Below are positions 45,340 to 57,414 of a stretch of 64,000 bases of DNA, piece after piece; position 1 is the stretch's first letter; each line of letters starts with the position of its first letter. The stretch is from Pseudomonas saponiphila (GTDB taxonomy: Bacteria > Pseudomonadota > Gammaproteobacteria > Pseudomonadales > Pseudomonadaceae), in NCBI RefSeq assembly GCF_900105185.1, contig NZ_FNTJ01000001.1:682001-746000 (forward strand). Direction: 5' to 3'. The notes under the pieces were generated by a model. The model searched no databases, was not told the DNA's origin, and saw only the letters and a list, made by a program, of their open reading frames with translations. Made by a program: the position numbers and the translations under genes.

Positions 45340-45609
45340 TCATAGACGGATTTTTGCGCCCAGGCTCTGGCCATCGGCGCCGGTTGGCCGCAAGGCTCTG
45401 GCGTAGCAGAACAAAAACAGGTTGCGCACCAACTCCTTGAGTACCAGCGGCTCGCTGGAGCTCAAACCGTTCAGGTCCAGATCCCCCTGGTCCTGCAGCT
45501 CGCTCAGGGCTTCCTCTTCCAGCACAGCACAGACTTCCCCGGTTTCCCGATGCAGGATTCGCAGATAGGGGTGTGGCCGGTCCAGCCAGGCATCAATCAA
45601 ATAAGTCAT
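45340..45609 (-). CDS. Small iron-responsive conserved protein (PA4570-like)
   Basis: 89 aa. No signal or membrane helix. Reads MTYLIDAWLDRPHPYLRILHRETGEVCAVLEEEAL and ends LRNLFLFCYARAL-type (VRNLFLFCYARALRP), conserved in pseudomonads. By position and sequence it resembles PA4570, which I recall as induced by iron limitation. A 19-bp near-perfect Fur box lies 27 bp upstream of the start, supporting iron control here. Function unknown. The ATG at 45609 is used because AAGGAG is 9 bp upstream; the in-frame ATG at 45618 would abut the ribosome site. Confidence 0.85.
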   Translation of the reverse strand: MTYLIDAWLDRPHPYLRILHRETGEVCAVLEEEALSELQDQGDLDLNGLSSSEPLVLKELVRNLFLFCYARALRPTGADGQSLGAKIRL

Positions 45610-45635
45610 GGGTGTCATCTCCTTGAATGGGTTTC

Positions 45636-45654
45636 AATGAGAATAATTCTTATT
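45636..45654. promoter_or_regulatory. Fur box
   Basis: AATGAGAATAATTCTTATT is a 19-bp near-perfect palindrome of the form AATnAGAATnATTCTnATT, matching the Fur consensus GATAATGATAATCATTATC well. It lies just upstream of the minus-strand small gene at 45609. Confidence 0.85.
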
Positions 45655-45813
45655 CAATGAATAGCAAGTACCTATTGGCGGTTTCTGCTTTTTTCTGTGT
45701 GGAAATTGTTTTCGATCAAATCGGCTGGCTTTTCGCTAGCAGGCGTATGAATCAAGCATGGCGGGGGTATAGGCGGGATACCCTCTCGCGGCAGGCGCGA
45801 GAGGGTGCAGGCG

Positions 45814-46155
45814 TCAGACCTTGCGGACGAACTCGGATTTGAGCTTCATCGGGCCGATGCCGTCGATCTTGCAGTCGATGTCGTGGTCGCCATCGCACAG
45901 GCGGATGTTCTTGACCTTGGTGCCGACCTTGACCACCAGAGAGGTGCCCTTGACCTTGAGGTCCTTGATCACGGTGATGGTGTCGCCGTCTTGCAGCACG
46001 TTGCCCACCGAATCTTTCTTCACGGCTTCATCGGATGCGGCTTCGGCTTCGCCGCTGGCAGACCACTCGTGGGCGCACTCGGGGCAGATCAGCTGGGTGC
46101 CGTCCTCGTAGGTGTATTCGGAATTGCATTTTGGGCAGGGTGGCAAAGTGCTCAC
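45814..46155 (-). CDS. yjdM: Zinc-ribbon protein YjdM/PhnA family
   Basis: 113 aa. An N-terminal zinc ribbon, [21 protein letters not shown] (two CxxC knuckles), is joined to a C-terminal beta domain ([30 protein letters not shown] ... [25 protein letters not shown]), the invariant architecture of YjdM (formerly PhnA). Not involved in phosphonate breakdown in E. coli despite the old name; role unclear. It starts at GTG 46155 with GAGGAG six bases upstream. Confidence 0.93.
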   Translation of the reverse strand: MSTLPPCPKCNSEYTYEDGTQLICPECAHEWSASGEAEAASDEAVKKDSVGNVLQDGDTITVIKDLKVKGTSLVVKVGTKVKNIRLCDGDHDIDCKIDGIGPMKLKSEFVRKV

Positions 46156-46233
46156 TTAAGCTCCTCAAAGTCAGGATGGCTAAAAAGCGCACATTGTATA
46201 GGGTTTTGTCGCGGAGGGGGCGCTGGGCAGCTG

Positions 46234-46277
46234 CACCGGCGAGCCGGCTCCTGCAGATCGGCAGGAGCCAGCGCGGT
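46234..46277. repeat. REP-like palindrome between yjdM and ispB
   Basis: CACCGGCGAGCCGGCTCCTG followed by an inverted partner GCAGGAGCCAGCGCGG, a short REP pair adjoining the ispB stop. Confidence 0.65.
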
Positions 46278-47246
46278 TTAGTGGGTGCGGGCGACGGCGA
46301 ATTCGCTCAGTTCCACCAGCGCGTCACGGTATTCGCTGGGTGGCAGGGCTTCCAGGCAGGTAATGGCGCGAGCCACGTAGTCGCGAGCCAGTTGCGCGGT
46401 GTAGTCCAGGGAGCCCGACGCCTCAACCGCGGCACGGATGCTTTCCAGGTCCTCGATACCGCCTTTCTGGATCGCCTGGCGTACCAGGGCTGCCTGTTCC
46501 GGGGTGCCTTCACGCATGGTGTAGATCAGCGGCAGGGTCGGTTTACCCTCCGCCAGGTCGTCACCGACGTTCTTGCCCAGGGTTTCGGCATCGCCACGGT
46601 AGTCCAGCAGGTCGTCTACCAGTTGGAAGGCCACGCCCAGATGGTCGCCAAAGGTGCGCAGGGCTTCGGCCTGTTCCGGCGTCGCGCCGGCCAGGGCGGC
46701 GGCGCTGTGGGTCGAGGCTTCGAAGAGCATCGCGGTCTTGCCGCGAATGACTTCCATATAGGTTTCTTCGGTGGTGCTGGCGTCACGCACCTTGGACAGT
46801 TGCAGCACTTCGCCTTCGGCGATGATCCGCGTGGCCTGGGACAGAATGCGCATGACCGGCATCGAGCCCAGTTCAACCATCATCTCGAAGGAGCGCGAGT
46901 ACAGGAAATCGCCCACCAGGACGCTGGGAGCATTGCCCCACATGGCGTTGGCGGTGGAGCGGCCACGGCGCATGCCGGACATGTCGACCACGTCGTCGTG
47001 CAGCAGGGTGGCGGTGTGCAGGAACTCGATGGTGGCGGCCAGTAGGCGCAGGTCATCGCCTTCGCGGCCCAGGGCCTTGCCACATAGCAACACCAGCAGC
47101 GGACGCAGGCGCTTGCCTCCGGCCGAGGTGATGTAGTCACCGATTTTTGAAACCAGCGGTACTCGGGAAGTCAACTGTTTCTTGATGATGCCGTCGACGG
47201 CGCTAAAATCGTCCGCCACCGCGCGGTAGAAAGCTTGGGGTTGCAT
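46278..47246 (-). CDS. ispB: Octaprenyl/solanesyl diphosphate synthase
   Basis: 322 aa all-helical trans-prenyltransferase making the polyprenyl tail of ubiquinone from farnesyl diphosphate and isopentenyl diphosphate. First Asp-rich motif LLHDDVVD near residue 80 and second [11 protein letters not shown] near 210 are intact. [12 protein letters not shown] near 45 binds diphosphate. Pseudomonads make ubiquinone-9, so the product is likely C45; the name ispB is by homology. Divergent from rplU, the universal arrangement in gamma-proteobacteria. Confidence 0.96.
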   Translation of the reverse strand: MQPQAFYRAVADDFSAVDGIIKKQLTSRVPLVSKIGDYITSAGGKRLRPLLVLLCGKALGREGDDLRLLAATIEFLHTATLLHDDVVDMSGMRRGRSTANAMWGNAPSVLVGDFLYSRSFEMMVELGSMPVMRILSQATRIIAEGEVLQLSKVRDASTTEETYMEVIRGKTAMLFEASTHSAAALAGATPEQAEALRTFGDHLGVAFQLVDDLLDYRGDAETLGKNVGDDLAEGKPTLPLIYTMREGTPEQAALVRQAIQKGGIEDLESIRAAVEASGSLDYTAQLARDYVARAITCLEALPPSEYRDALVELSEFAVARTH

Positions 47247-47347
47247 CAGCGACAGGTGCTCCAGAAGGGTTGCGCGGCATGCTAGGACCCGCGTCCGCAG
47301 GTGTCAAGGCGCGCTCCCGGCGGTGCTTCGCGCCGCCTGAACGGCAC

Positions 47348-47376
47348 TTGCATCGCTATTGTGCCTTGCGTACAAT
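47348..47376 (+). promoter_or_regulatory. rplU promoter
   Basis: TTGCAT and TACAAT separated by 17 bp; the -10 matches 5 of 6 consensus bases. It implies an rplU leader of about 130 nt. Confidence 0.65.
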
Positions 47377-47509
47377 CGCGCACCCTGAACTTCCTGGGCA
47401 GCACCTGCCTTACGCAATTGCACTTGGGCCGTTCCAGCCCCATGCAGCCATGCCAGCCAATACCTCTTCTTATAAAGAGCTGGGTGAGCAGGATTATCGG
47501 AGAAATACC

Positions 47510-47821
47510 ATGTACGCAGTAATCGTTACCGGCGGTAAGCAATACAAGGTCGCTGAAGGTGAATACCTGAAGATCGAAAAACTGGAAGTCGCCACTGGCG
47601 AATCCGTGACTTTTGACCGCGTTCTGCTGGTCGCCAACGGCGACGACGTGAACATCGGCGCACCTGTTGTTGCTGGCGCAACCGTCAAGGCTGAAGTGAT
47701 CTCCCAAGGTCGTCACGATAAAGTCCGCATCATCAAGTTCCGTCGCCGTAAGCACCACATGAAGCGTATGGGCCACCGCCAGTGGTTCACCGAGATCAAA
47801 ATCACCGGTATTCAGGCTTAA
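47510..47821 (+). CDS. rplU: 50S ribosomal protein L21
   Basis: 103 aa, standard length. [26 protein letters not shown] at the N-terminus and [28 protein letters not shown] at the C-terminus are the L21 signatures; the basic segment contacts 23S rRNA. First gene of rplU-rpmA, 35 bp before rpmA. Preceded by a long leader that may be regulatory. Confidence 0.99.
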   Translation: MYAVIVTGGKQYKVAEGEYLKIEKLEVATGESVTFDRVLLVANGDDVNIGAPVVAGATVKAEVISQGRHDKVRIIKFRRRKHHMKRMGHRQWFTEIKITGIQA

Positions 47822-47856
47822 TTTCAGCCTAATTCCTCACTAGGAGAATTGAACTC

Positions 47857-48114
47857 ATGGCACACAAAAAAGCTGGTGGTAGTACCCGTAACGGTCGCGA
47901 CTCAGAAGCCAAACGCCTTGGCGTGAAGATGTATGGCGGCCAGGTCATCAAGGCCGGCAACATCATCGTGCGTCAGCGCGGCACCCAATTCCACGCTGGC
48001 TACGGCGTTGGCATGGGTAAAGATCACACCCTCTTCGCGAAAATCGAAGGCGTGATCAAGTTCGAAGTAAAAGGCGCCTTCGGTCGTCGTTACGTGAGCG
48101 TTGTCGCAGCTTAA
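47857..48114 (+). CDS. rpmA: 50S ribosomal protein L27
   Basis: 85 aa. N-terminus [24 protein letters not shown] reaches the peptidyl-transferase centre in the assembled ribosome, and [23 protein letters not shown] is diagnostic. TAGGAGAA precedes the start. Followed by a terminator, then obg. Confidence 0.99.
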
Positions 48115-48128
48115 TTGCGCGATCGCTG

Positions 48129-48161
48129 GAAAAGCCCTGTCTCGCGACGGGGCTTTTTCGT
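48129..48161 (+). terminator. rplU-rpmA terminator
   Basis: AAAGCCCTGTC-TCGC-GACGGGGCTTT stem (one G-T pair) with a T5 tail, shortly after the rpmA stop. Confidence 0.85.
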
Positions 48162-48171
48162 TTGTGGGATG

Positions 48172-48260
48172 AGTCTCTTGCAAAACTGTTTGTACGAGCT
48201 GCCAGCGTTGGATGTTTCGGTCGTTGATTGAGGTCGCTGCGCTCATTTTTGCAAGAGTCT
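48172..48260. repeat. 89-bp element with 14-bp inverted ends
   Basis: AGTCTCTTGCAAAA at the left and its reverse complement TTTTGCAAGAGTCT at the right (13 of 14 match) enclose about 61 bp of unrelated sequence between rpmA and obg. It looks like the ends of an IS or a MITE with the middle lost. No coding potential and no clear target duplication. Confidence 0.55.
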
Positions 48261-48270
48261 TATGTCTTAG

Positions 48271-49533
<1,263 letters not shown>

Positions 49534-49615
49534 TCCTGTCGTCGCGGGCTGGCCCGCGAAGACGGTTTATCTGGCGTGGCGCGGTGTTATCATCGCTGCC
49601 AGCCAGCTCTCAAGG

Positions 49616-49639
49616 CGCCGCTCATTCGAGCGGCGTTTT
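49616..49639 (+). terminator. Terminator after obg
   Basis: CGCCGCTC-ATTC-GAGCGGCG followed by TTTT, between obg and proB; proB probably has its own promoter or relies on readthrough. Confidence 0.75.
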
Positions 49640-49717
49640 GGTATCTGCAAGGCGTAAATACGAATAACCCCATGAGTGGCGCTCGGTCGCGCTGCTCGCT
49701 GGCAAAGGTTGAATAAG

Positions 49718-50836
49718 ATGCGGAGCAAGGTGACGGGTGCGCAACGCTGGGTCGTGAAGATCGGTAGCGCGCTGCTGACGGCGGACGGCAAGGGGCTGGA
49801 TCGCGCTGCAATGGGTGTATGGGTCGAGCAGATGGTGGCCTTGCATGAGGCTGGCGTCGAATTGGTATTGGTTTCCTCGGGCGCTGTGGCGGCCGGGATG
49901 AGCCGCCTGGGCTGGACCGCACGACCGAGTGCGATGCATGAGTTGCAGGCGGCCGCTGCCATTGGCCAGATGGGGTTGGTGCAGGCCTGGGAGTCGAGTT
50001 TTGCCGAGCATGGCCGGCATACCGCGCAGATTCTGCTGACCCATGACGACCTGTCGGACCGCAAGCGTTACCTCAATGCGCGCAGTACCCTGCGGGCGCT
50101 GGTGGAGCTCAAGGTCATCCCGGTGATCAATGAAAACGACACCGTGGTCACTGATGAAATCCGCTTTGGCGACAACGACACCCTGGCGGCGCTGGTTGCC
50201 AACCTGGTGGAGGCCGATCTGCTGGTGATTCTCACGGATCGCGATGGCATGTTCGATGCTGATCCGCGCAGCAATCCCGATGCTCAGTTGATTTACGAGG
50301 CGCGTGCCGACGATCCGGCGCTGGATGCCGTGGCTGGCGGTACTGGTGGTGCCCTGGGGCGCGGCGGCATGCAGACCAAGCTGCGTGCGGCGCGACTGGC
50401 GGCGCGCTCCGGTGCGCACACCATCATTGTGGGTGGGCGTCTGGAGCGGGTGCTGGATCGCCTCAAGGCCGGCGAGCGCATTGGCACCTTGTTGTCGCCG
50501 GAGCGCGGCATGCTGGCGGCGCGCAAGCAGTGGCTGGCCGGCCATCTGCAGACCCGTGGCACCCTGGTGCTGGATGAGGGGGCGGTATCGGCGCTCGCCC
50601 AGGGCAACAAGAGCTTGTTACCGGTGGGGGTCAAGCAGGTGCAGGGTGGTTTCCGGCGTGGCGAAATGGTGGTTTGCGTGGCGCCTGACGGTCGTGAGAT
50701 CGCCCGTGGCCTGGCCAACTATAGTGCGCTTGAGGCGCAGAAGATTATCGGTCAGCCCTCTGATGCAATTGTGGGTGTCCTGGGTTACATGGCTGAGCCG
50801 GAGCTGGTTCACCGCGATAACCTGATTCTGGTGTAA
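49718..50836 (+). CDS. proB: Glutamate 5-kinase
   Basis: 372 aa, first enzyme of proline synthesis: glutamate + ATP to glutamyl-5-phosphate. The amino-acid-kinase domain has KIGSALLT and [12 protein letters not shown] for the phosphates, [18 protein letters not shown] for glutamate, and [17 protein letters not shown]-terminal PUA domain (about 275-372) modulates feedback inhibition by proline. The ATG at 49718 ([11 protein letters not shown]) fits the Pseudomonas length. Followed after 19 bp by creA. Confidence 0.96.
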   Translation: MRSKVTGAQRWVVKIGSALLTADGKGLDRAAMGVWVEQMVALHEAGVELVLVSSGAVAAGMSRLGWTARPSAMHELQAAAAIGQMGLVQAWESSFAEHGRHTAQILLTHDDLSDRKRYLNARSTLRALVELKVIPVINENDTVVTDEIRFGDNDTLAALVANLVEADLLVILTDRDGMFDADPRSNPDAQLIYEARADDPALDAVAGGTGGALGRGGMQTKLRAARLAARSGAHTIIVGGRLERVLDRLKAGERIGTLLSPERGMLAARKQWLAGHLQTRGTLVLDEGAVSALAQGNKSLLPVGVKQVQGGFRRGEMVVCVAPDGREIARGLANYSALEAQKIIGQPSDAIVGVLGYMAEPELVHRDNLILV

Positions 50837-50855
50837 GCGAACGAAGGAAAAGCGA

Positions 50856-51317
50856 ATGCGCGTAGCAAAAGGATTGTTGGGCTTGCTCTTGGCGATGCCG
50901 TTCATGGTTTCGGCCGAGGAAATTGGCCAGGTGTCCACGGTGTTCAAGTTTGTCGGGCCGAATGATCGCATCGTGGTCGAGGCTTTCGATGATCCCAAGG
51001 TGGACGGCGTGACGTGCTATCTGTCGCGAGCCAAGACGGGTGGCCTCAAGGGTGGCCTGGGTTTGGCGGAGGATCGTGCCGAGGCGTCCATCGCTTGTCG
51101 CCAGGTGGGGCCGATCGCGTTCAAGGGTGAGGTCAAGGATGGTGAGGAGGTCTTCAAGGAGCGTACTTCCCTGGTGTTCAAGACCATGCAGGTGGTGCGT
51201 TTTCTCGATAAGAAGCGCAACACCCTGGTGTACCTGGTCTACAGCGATCGGGTGATCGAGGGCAGTCCGCAGAATGCGGTGACGGCGATTCCTATCCTGC
51301 CTTGGCCACATCAGTGA
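50856..51317 (+). CDS. creA: CreA family periplasmic protein
   Basis: 153 aa with a signal peptide ([16 protein letters not shown]). Family motifs: [38 protein letters not shown] near the start of the mature chain and [37 protein letters not shown] later. Function unknown. AAGGAAAA precedes the ATG. It lies 19 bp after proB and probably shares its transcript. Confidence 0.92.
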   Translation: MRVAKGLLGLLLAMPFMVSAEEIGQVSTVFKFVGPNDRIVVEAFDDPKVDGVTCYLSRAKTGGLKGGLGLAEDRAEASIACRQVGPIAFKGEVKDGEEVFKERTSLVFKTMQVVRFLDKKRNTLVYLVYSDRVIEGSPQNAVTAIPILPWPHQ

Positions 51318-51383
51318 AATGTTGAATCTTGGCGAGCCGGCTCCGGGTGGGGCTGGCTGGTCGAGGTGATAAATGGCAGGCAA

Positions 51384-51412
51384 TAAAAAACCGACCCTTG
51401 GGTCGGTTTTTT
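51384..51412. terminator. Bidirectional terminator between creA and rpsT
   Basis: AAAAAACCGACCC-TT-GGGTCGGTTTTTT, a stem with A6 and T6 flanks, serving both convergent genes. Confidence 0.95.
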
Positions 51413-51426
51413 AACAAGCGCGTCGC

Positions 51427-51705
51427 TTAGGCTGCAGCAGCAAGGTTCAGAGCCTTGATGTGGCCATTCAGACGACCTTTATGGCGAGCAGCTTTGTTCT
51501 TGTGGATGATGCCTTTATCGGCCATACGGTCGATAACTGGCACGGCCAGAACATAAGCAGCTTGCGCTTTAGCGGCGTCTTTGGCGTCGATGGCCTTAAC
51601 TACGTTCTTGATGTAGGTACGAACCATGGAACGCAGGCTGGCGTTGTGGCTGCGACGCTTCTCAGCCTGTTTTGCACGTTTTTTGGCGGAAGGTGTGTTG
51701 GCCAC
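51427..51705 (-). CDS. rpsT: 30S ribosomal protein S20
   Basis: 92 aa, basic, all-helical. Starts [35 protein letters not shown] and ends [23 protein letters not shown], matching S20. It binds 16S rRNA early in 30S assembly. Monocistronic with its own promoter and terminator. Confidence 0.99.
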   Translation of the reverse strand: MANTPSAKKRAKQAEKRRSHNASLRSMVRTYIKNVVKAIDAKDAAKAQAAYVLAVPVIDRMADKGIIHKNKAARHKGRLNGHIKALNLAAAA

Positions 51706-51758
51706 CGTCGAGCTCCTCGAAAGACTTTTTGGGAAATAGCAAACAAAATAGGCCGCGA

Positions 51759-51787
51759 ATCATGCCGATGAGTTGAAGTCTTGTCAA
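51759..51787 (-). promoter_or_regulatory. rpsT promoter
   Basis: On the minus strand TTGACA, 17 bp, CATGAT: a consensus -35 and a 4-of-6 -10. It gives a leader of about 45 nt before rpsT. Confidence 0.75.
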
Positions 51788-51956
51788 GGGCGGGTGATAC
51801 GTTCCGCTGAGTGGTCGATCTGAAGAGGCGGGATATTTATTTCCGGCGCTTGACCTGTAAACTCGCGAGCTTTGGCTCTGTGCTGTTGCGGCGCGGAGTA
51901 TCGCATAGGTGGGCGTCTTTTCGCCTGCTGTTTATCTACAGGCAAACAACCTTTTC

Positions 51957-53495
51957 ATGAACCTGCTCAAGTCATTGGCCGCGGTCAGCTCTATCACGAT
52001 GCTTTCCCGGGTGCTGGGGTTTGTCCGCGATACCATCATCGCGCGCACCTTCGGCGCCGGGATGGCGACGGATGCCTTCTTCATCGCCTTCAAACTGCCC
52101 AACCTGCTGCGGCGGATCTTTGCCGAGGGCGCCTTCTCCCAGGCCTTCGTGCCGATCCTCGCGGAGTACAAGAGTCAACAGGGCGAGGAGGCAACCCGCA
52201 CCTTTATTGCCTACGTCTCGGGGTTGCTGACTCTGGTGCTGGCCCTGGTTACAGCCCTGGGCATCATTGCCGCGCCGTGGGTGATCTGGGCCACGGCGCC
52301 GGGTTTCGTCGATTCATCGGAAAAATTCGCCCTGACCTCCGATCTGTTGCGAGTGACCTTTCCTTATATATTGCTGATCTCGCTGTCCTCTCTGGCCGGG
52401 GCGATCCTCAATACCTGGAATCGCTTCTCGGTACCGGCCTTCGTGCCGACGCTGCTGAATGTCAGCATGATCATCTTTGCGCTGTTCCTCACCCCGTATT
52501 TCGATCCGCCCGTGATGGCGCTGGGTTGGGCGGTACTGGCCGGTGGCCTGGCGCAATTGCTCTACCAACTGCCGCACCTGAAGAAGATCGGCATGCTGGT
52601 GCTGCCACGCTTGAATCTGCGGGACACCGGTGTCTGGCGAGTGATGAAACAGATGCTGCCGGCGATCCTCGGGGTGTCCGTCAGCCAGATCTCGCTGATC
52701 ATCAACACCATCTTTGCTTCGTTTCTGGTGGCCGGCTCCGTGTCCTGGATGTATTACGCCGACCGGCTCATGGAACTGCCGTCCGGCGTGCTGGGTGTCG
52801 CTTTGGGGACCATTCTGCTGCCGACCCTGGCCAAGACCTACGCCAGCAAGGATCGTCATGAGTACTCGCGGATTCTCGATTGGGGGCTGCGCCTGTGTTT
52901 CATCCTGGTGCTGCCGTGTGCCCTGGCGCTGGGCATACTCGCCGAGCCGCTGACTGTCTCGCTGTTCCAATATGGCGAGTTCAGCGCCTTTGATGCTTCC
53001 ATGACCCAGCGCGCACTGGTGGCTTATGCCGTTGGTTTGCTGGGGATCATCGTGATCAAGGTGTTGGCGCCGGGCTTTTATGCGCAGCAGAACATCCGCA
53101 CGCCGGTGAAAATCGCCATTTTCACCCTGATCGTGACCCAGTTGCTCAACCTGGCCTTTATTGGCCCCTTGAAACACGCCGGCCTGGCCCTGGCCATCAG
53201 TGCCGGAGCCTGCATCAATGCGGGTCTTTTGTTTTATCAGCTGCGCAAACAGCAGATGTTCCAGCCGCAGCCGGGCTGGGGACGCTTTGCACTGAAGCTG
53301 GTGGTGGCCGTGGCGGTAATGTCCGCTGTGCTTCTGGGATTGCTGCATTTCATGCCGGCCTGGGACCAAGGGCTCATGCTTGCGCGTTTCCTGCGTCTGG
53401 GACTTCTGGTGGTGGCTGGCGTGGTGGCCTATTTCGGCATGCTGGCCCTGCTGGGCTTCCGTTTGCGCGACTTCAATCGCAAAGCCTTGAACTGA
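51957..53495 (+). CDS. murJ: Lipid II flippase MurJ
   Basis: 512 aa inner-membrane protein with about 14 helices. It flips lipid II across the membrane for peptidoglycan synthesis. Family motifs: [25 protein letters not shown] near the start with the conserved Arg, [28 protein letters not shown], and [23 protein letters not shown] take the ATG at 51957 ([12 protein letters not shown]); upstream open sequence lacks homology. Heads the murJ-ribF-ileS-lspA-fkpB-ispH cluster. Confidence 0.97.
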   Translation: MNLLKSLAAVSSITMLSRVLGFVRDTIIARTFGAGMATDAFFIAFKLPNLLRRIFAEGAFSQAFVPILAEYKSQQGEEATRTFIAYVSGLLTLVLALVTALGIIAAPWVIWATAPGFVDSSEKFALTSDLLRVTFPYILLISLSSLAGAILNTWNRFSVPAFVPTLLNVSMIIFALFLTPYFDPPVMALGWAVLAGGLAQLLYQLPHLKKIGMLVLPRLNLRDTGVWRVMKQMLPAILGVSVSQISLIINTIFASFLVAGSVSWMYYADRLMELPSGVLGVALGTILLPTLAKTYASKDRHEYSRILDWGLRLCFILVLPCALALGILAEPLTVSLFQYGEFSAFDASMTQRALVAYAVGLLGIIVIKVLAPGFYAQQNIRTPVKIAIFTLIVTQLLNLAFIGPLKHAGLALAISAGACINAGLLFYQLRKQQMFQPQPGWGRFALKLVVAVAVMSAVLLGLLHFMPAWDQGLMLARFLRLGLLVVAGVVAYFGMLALLGFRLRDFNRKALN

Positions 53496-53624
53496 TGACG
53501 CTTTAATGGTCGGGGCAGGGTGGGTACCGGTTTTGTCGGTTCGATCACTTTGGGTTACGGTGCTGCCTGTCGTCGGCCGCCGGGTGTGGTTATAATCGGC
53601 CACTTTATGAGCAAGAAGCGCGTT

Positions 53625-54569
53625 ATGCAGCTGGTTCGAGGCCTCCACAATCTGCGCCCCCAGCATCGGGGCTGCGTCGCCACTATTGGCAACTTTGACG
53701 GTGTTCACCGTGGTCACCAGGCTATTCTGGGGCGACTGCGTGAGCGTGCGCTCGAGTTGGGCGTGCCCAGCTGCGTGGTGATCTTCGAGCCGCAGCCGCG
53801 GGAGTTTTTCTCACCGGAAACCGCCCCGGCCCGCTTGGCCCGTTTGCGCGACAAGTTGCAGTTGCTGGCCCAGGCCGGTGTCGATCGGGTCCTGTGCCTG
53901 GCCTTCAACCAGCGCCTGAGCAAGCTTGGCGCCAGCGAGTTCGTCGAGCGGATCCTGGTGGACGGCCTGGGGGTGCAGCACCTGGAAGTGGGGGACGACT
54001 TTCGCTTCGGTTGCGACCGGGTCGGCGATTTCGAGTTCCTGCAACAGGCCGGAGCCAGCCACGGATTTACCGTGGAAGCCGCGCAGACCGTTGAGCTGGA
54101 TGGCTTGCGCGTGAGTAGCACCCAGGTCCGCAATGCCCTGGCCGCTGCCGACTTTGCTCTGGCCGAGCGGTTGCTCGGTCGTCCGTACCGGATTGCCGGA
54201 CGGGTCCTGCACGGGCAGAAGCTGGCGCGTCAGTTGGGTACGCCCACTGCCAACGTGCAATTGAAGCGCCGCCGCGTGCCGCTCTCCGGGGTCTACCTGG
54301 TGAGCGTCGATATCGATGGCAAGACCTGGCCCGGCGTCGCCAATATCGGCGTGCGGCCCACGGTTGCAGGTGATGGCAAGGCCCACCTGGAAGTTCATCT
54401 TTTAGATTTTGCCGGCGATCTGTATGACCGGCGTTTGACGGTGGTTTTCCACCACAAGCTGCGTGAAGAGCAGCGTTTCGCCTCCCTGGAGGCGTTGAAG
54501 ACGGCGATCAATGCGGATGTTGCCGCCGCCCGTGCCCAAGTGGCACGTATCCATAGCGCCAATCGCTAA
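53625..54569 (+). CDS. ribF: Bifunctional riboflavin kinase/FAD synthetase
   Basis: 314 aa. The N-terminal FAD synthetase (nucleotidyltransferase) domain has ATIGNFDGVHRGHQAIL and VSSTQVRNAL. The C-terminal flavokinase domain has RQLGTPTANVQL and VANIGVRPTV. Together they turn riboflavin into FMN and FAD. The ATG at 53625 (MQLVRGLHNLRP) is the usual family start; an ATG at 53607 is in frame. Located 130 bp after murJ and 13 bp before ileS. Confidence 0.96.
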   Translation: MQLVRGLHNLRPQHRGCVATIGNFDGVHRGHQAILGRLRERALELGVPSCVVIFEPQPREFFSPETAPARLARLRDKLQLLAQAGVDRVLCLAFNQRLSKLGASEFVERILVDGLGVQHLEVGDDFRFGCDRVGDFEFLQQAGASHGFTVEAAQTVELDGLRVSSTQVRNALAAADFALAERLLGRPYRIAGRVLHGQKLARQLGTPTANVQLKRRRVPLSGVYLVSVDIDGKTWPGVANIGVRPTVAGDGKAHLEVHLLDFAGDLYDRRLTVVFHHKLREEQRFASLEALKTAINADVAAARAQVARIHSANR

Positions 54570-54582
54570 TGAAGAGCCTTAA

Positions 54583-57414
54583 ATGACCGACTATAAAGCC
54601 ACGTTAAACCTTCCGGACACCGCCTTCCCAATGAAGGCCGGCCTGCCTCAGCGCGAACCACAGATTCTGCAGCGTTGGGACAGCATTGGCCTGTACGGAA
54701 AGTTGCGCGAGATTGGCAAGGATCGTCCGAAATTCGTCCTGCACGACGGTCCTCCCTATGCCAACGGCTCGATTCACATCGGTCATGCGGTCAACAAGAT
54801 TCTCAAGGACATGATCATCCGCTCGAAAACCCTGGCGGGTTTCGACGCGCCTTATGTTCCGGGCTGGGACTGCCACGGTCTGCCGATCGAGCACAAGGTC
54901 GAGGTGACTCACGGCAAGAACCTGTCCTCGGACCAGACCCGCGAGCTGTGCCGCGCCTACGCGTCGGAGCAGATCGAAGGGCAGAAGGCCGAGTTCATCC
55001 GCCTGGGCGTGCTGGGTGACTGGGCCAACCCCTACAAGACCATGAACTTCGCCAACGAGGCCGGGGAGATCCGTGCCCTGGCAGAGATGGTCAAGGGCGG
55101 CTTCGTGTTCAAGGGCTTGAAGCCGGTGAACTGGTGCTTCGACTGCGGCTCGGCCCTGGCCGAGGCGGAAGTCGAGTACCAGGACAAGAAGTCCGCCACC
55201 ATCGACGTGGCCTTCCCGATTGCCGACGAAGCCAAGCTGGCTGCCGCCTTCGGCCTGGCCAAGCTGGCCAAGCCAGCGGCCATCGTGATCTGGACCACCA
55301 CCCCATGGACCATCCCGGCCAACCAGGCGCTGAACGTCCATCCGGAGTTCAATTACGCTCTGGTCGACGCCGGCGAGCGCCTGCTGGTGCTGGCCGAGGA
55401 GCTGGTGGAGTCATGCCTGGCCCGCTACGGCCTGGAAGGCTCGGTGATCGCCACCGCCCCGGGTTCGGCCCTGGAACTGATCAATTTCCGTCACCCGTTC
55501 TATGACCGTCTATCGCCGGTGTACCTGGCCGAGTACGTGGAACTGGGCGCCGGTACCGGCGTGGTTCACTCCTCGCCTGCCTACGGTGAAGACGACTTCG
55601 TGACCTGCAAGCGCTATGGCATGGTCAACGACGACATCCTCAATCCGGTACAGAGCAACGGTGTCTACGCGTCGTCGCTGGAGTTCTTCGGCGGCCAGTT
55701 CATCTGGAAGGCCAACCCGGCCATCGTCGACAAGCTGAGCGAAGTCGGTGCGCTGCTGCACACCGAAACCATCAGCCACAGCTACATGCACTGCTGGCGC
55801 CACAAGACCCCGCTGATCTATCGCGCCACCGCGCAATGGTTCGTCGGCATGGACAAGCAGCCGGAAGCCGGCGGCACCCTGCGCCAGCGTGCCCTGCAAG
55901 CCATCGAGGACACCCAGTTCGTCCCGGCCTGGGGCCAGGCGCGCCTGCACTCGATGATCGCCAACCGTCCGGACTGGTGCATCTCCCGCCAGCGCAACTG
56001 GGGCGTGCCGATTCCGTTCTTCCTGCACAAGGAAAGCGGCGAGCTGCACCCACGTACCGTCGAGCTGATGGAAGAGGTGGCCAAGCGCGTCGAACAGCAA
56101 GGCATCGAAGCCTGGTTCAAGATGGACTCGGCTGAACTGCTGGGCGACGAAGCCGGCCAGTACGACAAGATCAGCGACACCCTGGACGTCTGGTTCGATT
56201 CCGGCACCACCCACTGGCACGTGCTGCGCGGCTCGCACCCGATGGGCCACGAAAGCGGCCCGCGGGCCGACCTGTACCTGGAAGGTTCCGACCAGCACCG
56301 CGGCTGGTTCCACTCGTCCCTGCTCACCGGTTGCGCCATCGACAACCACGCGCCTTACCGCGAGCTGCTGACCCACGGTTTCACCGTGGACGAGAACGGC
56401 CGCAAGATGTCCAAGTCCCTGGGCAACGTGATCGCCCCGCAGAAGGTCAACGACACCCTGGGCGCCGACATCATGCGCCTGTGGGTTTCGGCCACCGACT
56501 ACTCCGGCGAGATGGCGGTTTCCGACCAGATCCTGCAGCGCAGCGCCGACGCCTACCGGCGGATCCGCAACACCGCGCGCTTCCTGCTCTCCAACCTGAG
56601 CGGTTTCAACCCGGCCACCGACCTGCTGCCGGCTGAAGACATGCTGGCCCTGGACCGTTGGGCCGTGGACCGTACCTTGCTGCTGCAGCGCGAGCTGGAG
56701 CTGCACTACGGCGAATACCGCTTCTGGAACGTCTACTCCAAGGTGCACAACTTCTGCGTGCAGGAGCTGGGCGGCTTCTACCTGGACATCATCAAGGACC
56801 GCCAGTACACCACTGGTGCCAACAGCCAGGCCCGGCGTTCGTGCCAGACTGCGCTGTTCCACATTTCCGAAGCGCTGGTGCGCTGGATCGCACCGATCCT
56901 GGCCTTCACCGCCGACGAGCTGTGGCAGTACCTGCCGGGCGAGCGCAACGAATCGGTGATGCTCAACACCTGGTACGAAGGCCTGAGCGAACTGCCGGAA
57001 GGCTTCGAGCTGGACCGTGCCTTCTGGGAGCGGATCATGGCGGTCAAGGCGGCGGTCAACAAGGAACTGGAGAACCAGCGCGCCGCGAAAGCGGTGGGTG
57101 GCAACCTGCAGGCCGAAGTGACCCTGTACGCCGAGGACTCGCTGTCGGCCGATCTGGCCAAGCTGAGCAACGAACTGCGCTTCGTGCTGATCACTTCCAC
57201 TGCCAGCGTCGCACCCCTGGCCCAGGCCCCGGCCGACGCGGTGGAAACCGAAGTCAGCGGTCTCAAGCTGAAAGTGGTCAAGTCGAGCTTCGTCAAGTGC
57301 GCCCGTTGCTGGCACTGCCGCGAAGACGTTGGTGTGCATCCGGAGCACCCGGAGATCTGCGGACGTTGCGTCGACAACATCAGCGGCGCAGGCGAGGTTC
57401 GTCACTATGCCTAA
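54583..57414 (+). CDS. ileS: Isoleucyl-tRNA synthetase
   Basis: 943 aa class I synthetase. HIGH-type motif [16 protein letters not shown] near residue 58, editing (CP1) domain with [15 protein letters not shown], catalytic KMSKS motif [13 protein letters not shown] near 605, and a C-terminal zinc finger ([12 protein letters not shown] ... [10 protein letters not shown]). The bacterial mupirocin-sensitive IleS1 architecture with this zinc finger is apparent. It begins 13 bp after ribF and overlaps lspA by 8 bp. Confidence 0.98.
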   Translation: MTDYKATLNLPDTAFPMKAGLPQREPQILQRWDSIGLYGKLREIGKDRPKFVLHDGPPYANGSIHIGHAVNKILKDMIIRSKTLAGFDAPYVPGWDCHGLPIEHKVEVTHGKNLSSDQTRELCRAYASEQIEGQKAEFIRLGVLGDWANPYKTMNFANEAGEIRALAEMVKGGFVFKGLKPVNWCFDCGSALAEAEVEYQDKKSATIDVAFPIADEAKLAAAFGLAKLAKPAAIVIWTTTPWTIPANQALNVHPEFNYALVDAGERLLVLAEELVESCLARYGLEGSVIATAPGSALELINFRHPFYDRLSPVYLAEYVELGAGTGVVHSSPAYGEDDFVTCKRYGMVNDDILNPVQSNGVYASSLEFFGGQFIWKANPAIVDKLSEVGALLHTETISHSYMHCWRHKTPLIYRATAQWFVGMDKQPEAGGTLRQRALQAIEDTQFVPAWGQARLHSMIANRPDWCISRQRNWGVPIPFFLHKESGELHPRTVELMEEVAKRVEQQGIEAWFKMDSAELLGDEAGQYDKISDTLDVWFDSGTTHWHVLRGSHPMGHESGPRADLYLEGSDQHRGWFHSSLLTGCAIDNHAPYRELLTHGFTVDENGRKMSKSLGNVIAPQKVNDTLGADIMRLWVSATDYSGEMAVSDQILQRSADAYRRIRNTARFLLSNLSGFNPATDLLPAEDMLALDRWAVDRTLLLQRELELHYGEYRFWNVYSKVHNFCVQELGGFYLDIIKDRQYTTGANSQARRSCQTALFHISEALVRWIAPILAFTADELWQYLPGERNESVMLNTWYEGLSELPEGFELDRAFWERIMAVKAAVNKELENQRAAKAVGGNLQAEVTLYAEDSLSADLAKLSNELRFVLITSTASVAPLAQAPADAVETEVSGLKLKVVKSSFVKCARCWHCREDVGVHPEHPEICGRCVDNISGAGEVRHYA

